DNA of 64,000 bases from Anoplopoma fimbria. Its lineage: Eukaryota > Chordata > Actinopteri > Perciformes > Anoplopomatidae. Location: NCBI RefSeq assembly GCF_027596085.1, contig NC_072450.1, forward strand, positions 26,727,223-26,791,222, in the 5' to 3' direction. This document shows positions 18,026-30,400 of the stretch, in pieces; the stretch's first letter is position 1, and the number at the start of each line of letters is the position of its first letter. Below the pieces are notes generated by a model. The model was not told the origin of the DNA and did no database searches. It was given only the letters and a program-made list of their open reading frames with translations. The translations under genes were made by a program, and so were the position numbers.

Positions 18026-18355
18026 TCACGGGAGTTTGACGACTTACGAGTGACAAACAAGTCACCAGACTAACTGGTGACAAACGAGTCATGTGACCAA
18101 CAAGTGACCAACGTGTCAAGAAACTCAGTTGGGTCACGTGACTAACGATACTGGCGACTCTTTTGACTAGCGACTCATGTGACTAACTTGTGACCAACAA
18201 TACACGAGTATTTAGTGACCAACGAGTCACACGACTGGATGCCCAGGTGGGTTACGTGATGAGCAGCTAACGTGACTAATGAGCGACCAACGAGTCACGA
18301 GTCCAATGAGTCATGTGACTAGCGAGTGACCAGTCAGGTGGGTCAAGTGACTGGG
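18026..18355. repeat. Degenerate GTGAC/GAGTCA minisatellite
   Basis: A short motif close to GTGACCAACGAGTCA recurs irregularly for about 330 bases, with variants such as GTGACAAACGAGTCA, GTGACTAACTTGTGACC and AATGAGTCATGTGACT. The spacing is variable, so it is an old, degenerate array rather than a clean microsatellite. It accumulates many GAGTCA/TGACTC half-palindromes and several CACGTGA-type sites. The minus-strand open frame over its left part is a by-product. Confidence 0.75.
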
Positions 18356-19329
18356 ATGTTTACATTGGGGTTTGTTGCAAGCCTGGTGCGTCCCATACAG
18401 ACGGTAAATAATGCCTTTGTGCAGGCTGCAGTATGTGATGCAGTGGAAGTGAGAACACAGCCATCCTAGAATTATATTCCAAGTGTAGCTCATGAGATGG
18501 AACAAATTCATGTTGCGATGCCAAAAAGACTCCATTCAACACGTTTTGAGGCTTAGTCCATGTACTCCACATGCCAAATGAACGCAGCGATACAGAGACG
18601 CAGGGAATTTGGCTTTTAAAGGCGGGAAAAATGTTTTTTTGTGCTTATTGTATGCTGTTTATCAGTCCCCAATCCAACACAACAAGTAGTATGATGCAGG
18701 GTGAAGGAGGAAGACGAACTTGGCTCTTGAGCAGAGCTGACATGCAGAGACTTGGCGTTCCCTGACCGGACTGGCAAGAAACCACCAGCTGAGTGAGTGC
18801 TTGTGATGCTTTAGTAGTGGTCAAAATAAAGAACCTTTCTTGCTTCCTGCTTCAATGAACTGGCAGTGATACTGTCTCTGTTTGAATGAAACATGATTCA
18901 TCTAGTTTAACATTTATCTGCAGTATATTATGCTGCTATGCCAGATGTCCTGATAGAAAAAGTGTTTCTAAGATATCAGCATATATTACCAAAAATAATG
19001 AATGTTAGTACATACATAAGTGGTCTTAACATGATTTTGTTCCAAATCCTGATGACAATGCTGTAATTCGATTTGTCCAATATGTAGTAGCAGTAGATCA
19101 CCTTCATAATTAATAGCTTGTCTCCTAGAAACACTCCCCCAGAGTCCTGAAACTAGGAAGCTGGTTTCCACAAATATGTCCAAAAATAGTCTTATCTATT
19201 TTTTTTATTTTGTGCAGATGTGCTGCAGTGTCATTTCGGATTTTACTTTCTTTCACAGAAAGCGCAGAGACATCACATTTTGACTATTACTTTTTCACTA
19301 ATTGTGCAAGAAATTCTTTAGAACCTCAA
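18356..19329. other. Unique non-coding stretch
   Basis: Nothing recognised between the minisatellite and the truncated SINE. Confidence 0.55.
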
Positions 19330-19640
19330 CATCCATCCATCTTCCATAACCGCTTATCCAGTTAAGGGTCGCGGGGGTGCTGGAGCCGATCCCAGCTGTC
19401 AATGGGCGAAGGCAGGGTTTCGCCAGCCTATCACAGGGCTGACATATATTATACATACAACCACTCACACTCACATTCACACCTACGGGCAATTTCAGAG
19501 TCACCAATTAACCTAACCTGCATATCTTTGGACTGTGGGAGGAAGCCGGAGAACCCGGAGAGAACCCACGCTGACACAGGGAGAACATGCAAACTCCACA
19601 CAGAAGGTTGTCTGGCCCGGGAATTGAACCCAGGCCCCTC
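19330..19640 (-). mobile_element. 5'-truncated tRNA-derived SINE
   Basis: The minus strand begins with GGTTCAATTCC (19620-19630), which fits a polymerase III B box. It continues through a body with GTGTGGAGTTTGCATGTTCT and GATAAGCGGTTATGG, and ends in GATGGATGGATG at 19330-19341. The GATG-type tail is what an RTE-type LINE partner would leave. No A box precedes the B box, so the element is 5'-truncated. Part of the body (near 19417) appears deleted compared with the usual fish consensus as I remember it. The overlapping open frames on both strands are not genes. Confidence 0.75.
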
Positions 19641-21690
19641 ATTTGAAAACAAATGAATTCATGATGGAAGCCGCTGTCTGCTGTTTGCTTAGCGAGCCAC
19701 ACCAGAATGCACTTTTGCTCCAGCCCCGAGAGGAACTTCTGTTCAAATCAATTTTTGCTTCCCTCTCAGTCCCAGAATGCATTACAAAGTGGCTGATTAG
19801 AATTACATGCCAGTTACAAAACTTAAAAAACCACACTAGCTGTGCTAATGCAGAATAAATGCTGGGTAATATGGAATAGTATCAGCTGACACAACTGTCA
19901 AAACTCTAGGCAAGGGCATCGACAGCCATCAGGCAACCGCCATGTTTTCAAAGTCATCCTTCGAGCAAAGCTCAAATGAATAATTACTTTCAGAGTAATT
20001 ACATTTTCCACCATTGTTGACTGTGGAGACCCCTCTGACTGTGATCGCTCAATGCAACACAACTCATTAATGAAATCACCAAACGCTTTCTAATCTTGAC
20101 AGATTGAATCCCCATGGTTATTAAACATCCCACCCCTGTCCTTTTCCCCATTCTCCCAACAGAATCAAACGGCGTCTTGTACAGCTCAGTAGGTGCACTT
20201 CCAGATTTATTGGTTTAACTACCACTGAGCCCGTCACGGCTTGAAATGCATATAATCATGGAACTATCTGTAAGTGGCTTTTTAAAAATGGAACGTAGAT
20301 TGTACTCCATACAATGGTTTTGTTTTCATTAGTTTATATTTGAAGCTATGGGCATGTTTCAATGCAAAATACACTCCAGATGTACCAGCCTGAATCAAAA
20401 TAATTCAGCCTGTGGTACAGAAGTGCCTCCCATCCCCACCCACTGAGAGCCTGTGGTGTCACTTCTATTTGCTTCATCTGTGCAGCATGAGAAGGCTGCA
20501 TGGAGTTTACTTTGATCACATTATGCTGGGTAATGAAGTTTAAGAATTTCAAAAAGTTGCTTCTCCCTGCAATCAGGGGAATTGGCCACGCTGGGGGGGG
20601 AGGAAAAAAAAATCCAGGTGCAGCTTCAACAAATGGTCTTTTTTTTTTCTTAAATGAAGCGGACATTCGCTTTTTTCACTGTTTGCTGAGATGAAAGCAG
20701 GTCAGAAACCAGGTGTGTCGCATGAAAGGTACGGCAAGCAGAGCGTGGCGTGTCAGGACGCTCTGAGTGTGCTGGTTCACTGGCTCCGTCCTCGTGTCAC
20801 ATACTATCTTTCACAGTGGGCACACAGCTGCCTCGGATGACCTTTTCACAGAGCCCTCCAGTCCCTCCCGTGTCAACAGTGCTTCTCCTTCACCTGCACC
20901 CGCTCCACCACATCCTGTCTGCCTTCTAATTAGCACACAGTCACAAGACCATCACATATGCACGGTGCAATATCTCAGTGCCCCGAATGGAGAGATTAGG
21001 GAGAAGAAACCCTACCGGCAATATACCGTTTTTTCTTTTAGAACCGCCAGCTCTCCGGTTAAACGCTGTATCCCCGCAGGAACATGAGCACAGTAAGAGG
21101 AGCAGATAAGGGTCACAGGTACAATCCCATTTTTATCACACTCCAGTACACAAACAGGACAAGCTGAGCACATGCTGGAGAGTCTGACAACGATATCAGA
21201 GGAATTCGGTCCGGTGATGAGATGAGACATACAGCACTGTGGTCCGTGCTTGTGTTTTTAAACACTGTAAGATAGCTCAAGATACAACGCTGCTACAGAT
21301 CGGCTAAAACAATTATCCGTGAATCCCCGTAGCGTTTTGTTTGGAATCATCCATTCAACAGAGACAAAATCCAGCACTGAATCTTATCTTAGTTTGGTCA
21401 GAGGAGCAAAAGAAAATTCTGGGTAGCTGTGAGAGAGGCACTGTCTTATCTTTGTCAGGGTAAATATACAGCAGAACAAATGCTGACATTGCTGAGGAAC
21501 GTTATGTTCCTTCGATGGAGAAAGGGTGGTACATATTTAACTAGATACAATACCATAAGCAGTCACCTTTTTCACCTCTAGAACTCACTACATGCTTTTC
21601 ATACCAAAATGAAAAGGCAACTGAGTTATTTTGAAAATCCATCATGCGTCGAGCAAAAAAGTTACAATTAACTTTTAGGAACTGAAAATA
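19641..21690. other. Unique non-coding stretch
   Basis: No gene recognised. G8 and A9 runs occur near 20594-20612 and a T-rich run near 20639-20650. Open frames here lack recognisable domains. Confidence 0.55.
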
Positions 21691-22135
21691 CACTGTTAGA
21701 GGGTTAATGTTTCTAAGACAAAAACACAGACAACTCCTAAACCCCAAAACACCATGGTAGCAACCTGACAGCAACAAGGTACTCTGCTTTATGGTCTATT
21801 CTACTCTTAATGGAACATAATTTACTAAATGAACAACATGCTGTATTGAGCAAGACTTGAAACTATTGACTGAAACCATAAACTCATGTTAACAATGTTT
21901 ACTGAGGTAATTAAGTGAGAAGTAGGTTCATTTTCCCATAGACTTCTATACAATCTGATATTTTTTCGCAACCAGAGGAGACGCCACCTCAGGGCCATTA
22001 GAAAGAATGCAAGTTTAAGGCACTTCCACATAGGCTTCACTTTTCAGAACCGAATTGCTGCCTGATTATGACTCAAACAGTAGGTCTAAAGGAAAAAGAA
22101 AAAAACCTAAAACCCTAACAATATGACATGAAGAA
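21691..22135 (-). mobile_element. Interspersed family R, copy 2
   Basis: The minus-strand order matches copy 1: the leading extension with TTGTTAGGGTTTTAGG, then GTTCTGAAAAGTGAAGCC, CTAATGGCC, TTGTATAGAAGTC, GAGTTTATGG, CAGCATGTTGTTCATTTAG and ACCATAAAGCAG. The far end, with CACTTCTGGTTGC and ACAGTCT, is absent or too diverged to see left of 21691. The shared extension puts it in the same subfamily as copy 1. Confidence 0.75.
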
Positions 22136-24494
22136 CAAAGGCAAGGATGAAAAGGTAGACAGTCCTTTTTACCAAAAAATAAAAAAATAAAAATACCAGT
22201 CAGCCTCATTCTAGTAGATGAACTTGAGAACAAACTCTTTTAACAACGTTCATGCACTTGAAGCTGTATTGTGGAATTTTGAGAAAACACCTAAATTTGC
22301 CCTTCAATTGCCCTCTAAGCCAGTGGCAATGGGTGCACAGATGGTTGGCAGCTGGAGGAGAAGCTCCTCTACTCCTCAATTGGTAAGATGTTCAACTTAG
22401 AAAATGTAGTTTGCTAGGTTGCAGAGATTGTAAAACATTTTTATCAACTGTTCTTCACCCAGCACAGGTTTGATAAAATGAAACAAAACAGCATTTTTTT
22501 CCCCACCCAACTCCACCAGTTTCAAATAATGATGTGTCTTTTTCACTGCCGCCTTGTGAAGGTGACTGTAAGTCAGGAGGTCTGAGTTATATTTGATGGT
22601 TGAAAGTAAGAGACAGAAAGTTGCTACAAATTACAGGGTTCTGACACTGTGTCCATCAAAAGCTATGTCTTCTGCTCGGTTGTCCTTTAGAAAGGTGCTT
22701 GGAATAACAGCACCGGCTAAATGTTTAAAATGAAACTTTTCCCCCTGTCTGTACAAGGTCAACATGTCTGACAGTACTGTCACGGAACAAAGGACAATGC
22801 AAAGGAAGTGCTGAGTCATCGTGTCTAATCAATTTCCTCTATTGATGGATTGTGTACACTAATGTCCAGTGTGTTGTCAACAACTGGTTTGCCGGTCAAA
22901 GGCAAATACAGGTTGATGATGCATTTCCAATGGAAAACTCTTTTTAACTGTACAACGCACAACACAATAGACCAAGAGGTAAACTAGAATAAATTCAGCA
23001 ATTAGTGTTTGGTGTGGTATCCCAAAGGTTGTTAATGGCTAAAAGTTATATATTACTTTCCAATGTACCATTAAGAAGTTAAAACTAGCAGAATAAAGAC
23101 AAAATTGTGGGTTGTCGTGAATTAACAGACTTGTCTTCTTTTTCTTTTCTTTTTAAAAAGAAAACCAAAATCACAAAGTGTGTAATTAGAACATCTACTT
23201 AGAAGCAAGTACATGTTGTTTAATAGCTACATTTTTCATTCAAATGAATTCCAGACACTTATCTTGACCATGACCGTTTTTTTCATTTGCCTGTTTGGAT
23301 TTGTAGAGCAGACTACTAAATCATGATGACTTTTAATGCAGCTGTCCTTAAGTGGCACAATCTGGGCCAAACACTGCGACAAGCCAAAACAGCATCATCT
23401 CCATAGATGGGTGAATAAAAAGAGACCAGTCTTGGGAGAAACTTTTAAATTTAAAAAATTGAGCCAGGGCACGGAAAGAGGACATATTATAGCTCAGGGA
23501 GATAGAGAGGTACGTGATCAGATGCCTAAAAGAGGTTCAGGTGCTGGAAGCAGAAATTTAATGATGTCCCAAGAGAAGACAAAGCCAAAGCAGGCTGACC
23601 CTGTCAAGTCAAAGCCCTTGCCAGGGCACAGGACATGTAAATGGACCCGTCTCTCCTCACTCTTTGACATTTCAATGGGCCAAAAATAATCTACCTCATT
23701 AAAGTATATTGAGCAACTAAAAGGAAAAGTTAGGCGGTTTTGCGATTTTTGCGCACTGTTGTTTGGTGTCAACAGTGAAGCACATTTGGGATCAAACAGA
23801 GTTGAAATATCTCCTTCAGCTACCCCCACTGCAATGAAATGAAGTAAACGCAAAGCATATGCTGCTGACATGCAACAGTGTTTCTGTCATTTAGCTGTGC
23901 GAGCTTTTTCTACCATGACAGATGGTGCGGTCAGCTTGAAAACAATGGTGAAGGACACAACAACCGAAATGTCACGGAGCGTCCCCGCCTCCGTCTATAT
24001 TGACTTAGTGCGAGCGCAAGTGAGGCGACCTCACGTTGGGCTTGCCTTATATACACACTACATCAACTTAATACTGTGTGTGTCTCTATTCCCCAGACCC
24101 CAAACCTGCACAGCACCCTCTAATCAAGCAGGTCCAAAGGGTTGTTAGATTCACAACATATGAGAGGCCTTGAGACACATTCCTACATTTTCTCAACACA
24201 GTACATGACTTGCCTCTCCAAGGAGACGCAATCTCCACCGTCCCCACTGGCCTTGAGGATGCTCCTTGCTTCACTGTGTCAATAGAAGTCAGCAAAAATG
24301 ATGGCGAACTCAAATCATGCACAGCCCATCCCACCGCAGTCACCTTTAGTTAAAAGGCTGTTCAGGCTAATCATCAATGAAGTGTTTTCAAATGCACCAC
24401 CCTTAAGCAGTAGTTGTTGAGGTGAAATTTAGCACACTCTCGACGGATCAAATTAATGCTTTCTTTGTATTGATGTCAGCTCATCCCAGAGATG
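22136..24494. other. Unique non-coding stretch
   Basis: No recognised gene or repeat. The two 117-residue open frames near 23.3-23.9 kb lie on opposite strands. They show no motif, signal sequence or family resemblance that I recognise. Confidence 0.5.
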
Positions 24495-24570
24495 AGGTTC
24501 AAGGTTGACTTTTATTATCTCCTCGGGGGAAATTCTGTTGATCGCAAACAAGACATACAATCTAACAGAA
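24495..24570 (-). mobile_element. Possible degenerate LINE 3' end
   Basis: On the minus strand the sequence reads ATTTCCCCCGAGGAGATAAT then AAAAGTCAACC. It resembles in layout the AATTTCCCCGCTGCGGGACT-AATAAAGG terminus of the LINEs at 4.3 and 13.3 kb but is clearly a different or old family. Only about 75 bases are recognisable. Confidence 0.4.
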
Positions 24571-26284
24571 ATAAAAAGTGATTCACAAAGCTATCTCACT
24601 TTTAACCGGGGTAGATCACCACCACGTGTGTAGATGTGTACCATGCCATCACTCAATATTTAATTCAATCAGGGAAAGGTTGGGGTTTTGTAGGTTTTCA
24701 AGAAACAAAAATTGCATGTATTTTTTTTGTCTTGAAATTAGTAATTTAATAAACGAGACAAAAAAAACTGCAGTGGCACTCACCTCACGTGAGCACTAGG
24801 ATTTTTTTTTAAAAAGTCTGAAAAGCATATTATTAAAATGAAAAGTATGTTCAATTTGTACAACAAATGTTAAAAAGTTAATCAGACATAATAACCTGGT
24901 TTGTTAGTGATAACAAACGGGTTGTAGCCTGCTATGAATGTACGTTGCATGTGCAAAGTGAAAGTTGCAAGGCCTAAATAATTCATGATTAAACCGATGA
25001 AATCATTTTACATCTTCACTGGTATGTTTTTAAACATGAGAGTGATCCAGTAATGCCCTATTCATAGTATGAGAGGAGACAATGTCTCTCTTGTTGCCCT
25101 AATTGACTCTTTGATTTGACACGCTCACGTTGTGCAGCAGCATCTAGAGGCCACAGTCGTCAAAGCAGCTTCAATAATTTAATGCACCACCCTGCGAGCA
25201 AGCTAACTGACCCAAATTAAACATACAGTGATGTTTCTATATGGATCGCCATATAGGCCTACTATTATTTATTCTAGTACAGCTATACACATCTAGTACA
25301 GCTATAGACAGGAAGATGGTTCTATATTTATAATAGATAATCAGCTGTATTCACATGAAAACACCCCCAGGATGAGATGGAAAACGTTGCTGGGGAGAGG
25401 GATGCATTGAATACTTAGAATCATTGAATGCTTAGCCTGTTGCTAAGCATGGATGGATGGATGGATGAAAGTATCTGGCATGCGCTTTAACCTTTGGGCT
25501 ACTGTCACTGTTTTTACATAAGTGAGTGCCACACTAGAAATCCAAGCCCTTTACGTGTCTTTTTCATCAATCTGGCAAAAATCAAAACAAAACAAAATGT
25601 TTGTGATGGATGCAGGTCCAATGCATCACACTCGTGGCTGATGGCCACTGAAGCAATCAAATGAACCAGCTATGTGTTAGTTCCAACGACTTTTTTCCAT
25701 GTTCAATGGCTTTTAGATGCACTCCTTTATTTTAATATGATAGTCAATAGTGTCACCAATTTAACAGGACATAAAGCAATTGCATATCTAGACTTGAGAG
25801 ATATAATTGAATTGAAATCCCAGAATGGGATTTAAGAGCTTTTCCCTTTGTCACCTGTTTGATTTACACTTTACATTAGAAATCTTTTTTCATGAGGACA
25901 GTGTAAGAGGACTTTGATTATACCAATTAGTTACACAAGTGTCCATACTGCTGTAGTGTGTGTAACTTCACACATTCGGCAACGGAAAGTTTCTGATGAA
26001 ATGTATGGAAAATGGCACCTCACGGAGACATATGCAGATACAGACATAGAATATAAATGTTGTTTTGATTTCCCAAGCACAACATTATCTGAAAGGGATT
26101 ACAGTGTAACTACTTCAGTATCCATTAGCTTCTCCACAAAACAGAGTAGCAATTTAAAAATGCTTCTTTTCAGCAAAGACCTTTTATGAAGCTTTTATGT
26201 GCGGAAAAACGTCATGTTCATTTTAACAGACAGGCAAGTCAGGGCATCCAAGTCTTTGTGTGGAAATGTATAATGATATGTTTA
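24571..26284. other. Non-coding stretch with (GGAT)n
   Basis: No gene recognised. A GGAT tetranucleotide run lies at about 25449-25468, and a 19-bp unit with TCTAGTACAGCTATA is duplicated at about 25272-25308. Confidence 0.55.
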
Positions 26285-26760
26285 TTGAATTAAAGGCAGG
26301 ATTGGTAATGTTCTCCAAATACATTTAAATCAAATGCTTTGACAAAAAAGAAGAAATAATAATTCAGTATCTGTGGCTGTAATAAGCCATCTAATCATTA
26401 CATTCGGCCCATTGCTCATCACCGGAGTCATTCACAAGATGCTAGCTGGACAGCTGTGAGTACTAACAATAGCCATGTTCATAACGTTGTTAACGTTCAT
26501 TATGGTTTAAGTTCATAATGCTTATTTTGGGGGAATGGCTTTGGAGGGAGTCCTGAATGGATGGGCTGTCAGTATTGCCGACTTTTGCGACTTTCTTGCA
26601 AGATTTAGCAACGTTTGGAGCTGGTTCGGCTAGCTACTGTTATCGGAAAAGAGATAGCAGCGCAGGTCTGGGTTGTTTCGGTTGGATTATTTTTTTAAAT
26701 GCCATAATTTGGCTGTTTACTCAAGATAACCAACCAGAGCGTTAAGTAAATTACAATGAA
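26285..26760. repeat. Possible fish interspersed repeat
   Basis: The stretch contains phrases such as GGCAGGATTGGTAATGTTCT, CATTCGGCCCATTGCTCATC and AATGGCTTTGGAGGGAGT. I associate these from memory with a dispersed fish repeat. There is no second copy in this window to confirm it. The 659-bp element starting at 26774 may be inserted at or inside its right edge. Confidence 0.3.
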
Positions 26761-26773
26761 AGAAACAGACACA

Positions 26774-27432
26774 AGCTGTGTCCCAATCCAGCGGCCGTAT
26801 CCTTCGGGGGCGGCATTTGTAGCCCAATTGCGTCACAGCGGCCGCCTACAAGGCCATCCCATTTCGAAGAATCCTTCCAATGCGGCCAACAAATGCAGCC
26901 TTCTTTTCCCAGATTCGCAGGATACAACTGATGGATCCTTCACGGCCCAACATATCCCAAGATTCATTGCGTGCCGGTGAAGTTGATTTTGATTTTAATC
27001 AACATGGCGACTAGTGGACCAGCAGCGGGATAATTCAAATTTAAATGTAATTAATGGGTTTTAACTCACGTGAATATCTACCGATACAAATGTTAAAAAG
27101 AAAAACAAGGGACCTGCTCAGATCACACTTATGTTAAAATGATCGGTTAAGTTAAGTGACGCTATTACCTAACCAGCTAACGCTACCGAGAGCCGCTGTG
27201 CTATTTACAGCAGCTCGTCCGTTCTTTTAACTTAGCTTTACCTCTTTTGTATTTTTTTATGACAACCGCAGCTGCTTGCTAGGGTGCGGGCACGAAAAGC
27301 TGGTGACGGACCGGACCGTCTCATTTCGGAGACCGCTCGGTCTAGCCTTCGCGGTATTCAAAGGACGCGGCTGACGTAGACCGTGAATGCTGCCTCCTCC
27401 GAAGGCTGCAGCCGATGGATTGGGACACAGCT
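26774..27432. mobile_element. 659-bp terminal-inverted-repeat element
   Basis: The left end reads AGCTGTGTCCCAATCCAGCG. The right end, on the opposite strand, reads AGCTGTGTCCCAATCCATCG. Similarity continues for about 34 bases through a CCTTCGG block. The interior is CpG-rich compared with its surroundings and contains no transposase-sized frame, so this is a non-autonomous DNA transposon. I find no clear target-site duplication, which leaves the superfamily open; hAT-like is my guess from similar fish elements. Confidence 0.78.
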
Positions 27433-30400
27433 ACTGTGAGATGTTTGTGACCTTGAATCATATGACTGAGAATTAAGTCATTTTATTCGATCCCACTAAC
27501 ATGCTTCATATAAAAAAGCATCTGCTTCTTAAGTCCACTCGGACCTCTATGGGATGCACTTTTTATTTCCCTGAGGGACCTTCCAAACAGAAAATGTTCT
27601 GCTCAGATGAATATTTACAGGTGTGCCTGGATGCACTCGCCTTGACCCCTAAACACTTTCAAAGACAGCTGAATCAATTTTTTCCCCACACATAGAACCT
27701 ATTGGTTTTCACTCCAGAGCCTTGTACGTCTCAAGTAGCCCTGCAGCGATATAAAAGGAGTAAACCACAGCTGGTGAAGGGAGTGCAGATATTAGTCTTC
27801 ATCAGACCACTGAGACAATGACACTTATGAAGACCTATGTCGTTTAATATACATCACCAGCTTCATCGCTGAAAACGGTTCGCAGAAAGCACATGACGGA
27901 GCCTCGGGCAGCTCAAGGCCGGGCTAACCGGTAGGCAAGAGGAGAAATCGGCCCCCTCGTTCAAGGCCCACCTCTGCTGACACTGCTGGGTAGTAGAAAT
28001 TTGTTATTCTCGTCCAAAAAGCAACGATTTATGCTTAATCTCCCATGTATTATATTTCCTCACCCTTTAACACATTGCATGTTTCCTAGTTTAGAAAAAT
28101 ATTTTTACTTTTTATCAGTTTTATCTGACCTTGAAAGTGTAGTGAAAGGAGATCTTCTTCTTATTTCGCACAATCGCGTTTAAAACGGATGAATTGTTCA
28201 TCAATCATTAAGTGTTTTAGCATGTCATAATTATGCACTTCTAGTAAAGTAGTTGAGAGATTTCATCTTTCTCCTCTCTTGTCAAAGCCCAATTAAATAA
28301 CGCCATCACGTTGTAATCAGTAAAGAAAAGAAAGAAAAAAAACATTTATATTTCCTCTGAGGCCTTTCATTAATCAATTTAGAAAGCGACAAGCAATTAT
28401 TTCTAATGGTTAAAGTGCATGCCATCAATCTGGACTGTCCAATTAGCCTTTGCTCAGTTTTTAAAAAAACACACATTCCACTTGACCTCTTCTGCATGAC
28501 TGTTGCATGCAGAAACTTTTTCAACAAGAAACTTTGAAGCTCACCTAATGGAGCGACTAAAGGTTTCCAAATTCACCTCACATCTCATTTTACAATAGCA
28601 CTGTTAACTGCTTTGGACTTGTCTGAGAGGAGAATAATAAAGCCCTCCGTGGTAATCATTGTATGTCAGATGAGCTAAATATGTCACTGTGACATACTCT
28701 GTTTGGTTGGAATATGTTTTAATACTGAGAAAATAATAAAAGCACCGTTTCGCCTTAAGCGCTAGATAACTGCAGCTTAGGTTTTGATTTATAATTGAGT
28801 GTTTGATTTCTTCCACTGATATCACCACGGCAACACTAGGCGGCTGCATTATATCCGATGAGGCCGTATTGCTATTTAATTATATTCCCACAGTAATTAT
28901 ATTTACATTCCTTCATTTACTTTGAGACTGTGGGCTTTGCTCGTTCTTATATATAAATGGATTTATGTCCAGGTAACTTCTATTTTTGCGAGAGAGTGAT
29001 GAGCAGGTTTTGCAGTGGAGATGGCTTTGTTGGATGTGTGTTAATGAAAAGGAGAGGACTGCTGTGTCTTTAATTTACTTAATATTGTCCTCACTATTAA
29101 CAGTAACCACGGGCACCAGAAGCCAATCACAGTTCTCGCAGAGATCACTTGGTATTACATTTTTGAAGAGGAAAACATCAAATAGCTTTGGTGGTGTAGA
29201 GGCTTCCTAGCTACGCCATAACCCCTTAAAACAGAGCTATAGATACAGCTTTACTGAAACTACATTTGAATTAAAACAGAAGGATTTAAGGATTATATGC
29301 TCATTTCAATTTACACAAAACACATTTGCATTTGCAAATATGAAATGGATTAATATAAAAGATACAGGATTACATTTTTTTTTATATAAAAAAGGAAATA
29401 TCTTAAAAAAAAAGGAAATAAATAATCAAAGACTGACATGACAAAAGAAAATATGTACAAGCTAAAATAAAGGAGACAAAAGAAATCTGATACCAAGAAG
29501 AGGAAACACATCTCAGATCTTCCTTATCTCCTATTCTCCTGTCTCCTCCCTTTCACTCACTCACAGGTTCATTAGCTATAACACAGTGTATCACTGTAGG
29601 CTACAGCTAAAGAACTAAGGTGTGATTTAAATGGGTAGCCAAATATATATCTTATCCTTTCCAAATGTAATGTACTGGTTTGATCACGGAGCCACATCTT
29701 GGAGGTAGGAACTGTTTCTATGACATAAGTCATGTTGTTTTTTTTTTGCTGAAATGAGGCATTAAGAGAAGAGTCGTTTTGAGAAGATTTTGGTTTTACA
29801 GGAGTGTTAATAATTTCTGAGATTATGGTGAAAATATCCAACCAGAAGGATTATAACTTTGGCCATACCACAAAGTTCTGAGAAAGAGTTGCCTCTGAGC
29901 AATGACATTTATCACATATAAGTGATGGATATATACTGTGTATTTTTAGCTTGGAGTAATGGAAACTATCTTGTATTGTAAATTGCATGACACGGTGTTT
30001 ACCATTGTTTGATTATTTGTATATCAATAATTTATTTTCCCCAGCTGGCCTTGAAACTTACAGAAGACGACACATAGTCAATGGTATGTGTACATCAGAG
30101 CAGTTAACATGTTAATGTGAATGGTGTCACTACAATAATGCGGACAAGTTAGCATCTATTAGCTTTTAGGTTAAAGAGGCAGTATTGTGACTGAATGGAC
30201 TAACTATGGTTGGGGAAATGAATAAAAAGTAGTAGAAGTAGAAATATGATGCAAACAAAATTGGATTGACCCTTGTTGCGTGGAACCTTAAAATATCGTT
30301 TAAACTGTCGGCTATGTGGATTTGGAGCTAGCCATAGATAAAATGTGTCTAATAGTGATACTCCTTAAAGTGGAGAGGTTGGAGGGAGAAGTATGTTTCT

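Noticed and set aside
19402..19702. Overlapping ORFs on both strands
   Set aside because: They lie inside the truncated tRNA-derived SINE.
23336..23871. Two 117-residue ORFs on opposite strands
   Set aside because: No motif or homology recognised on either strand; treated as chance frames.
27749..27810. TATA box (ATATAAAAGG) as a promoter
   Set aside because: An isolated TATA-like word in AT-rich DNA, with no downstream exon or start codon context.
29324..29339. Overlapping octamer (ATTTGCAT / ATTTGCAAAT) as a POU enhancer
   Set aside because: Such words are expected by chance in AT-rich sequence of this length; kept only as a note.
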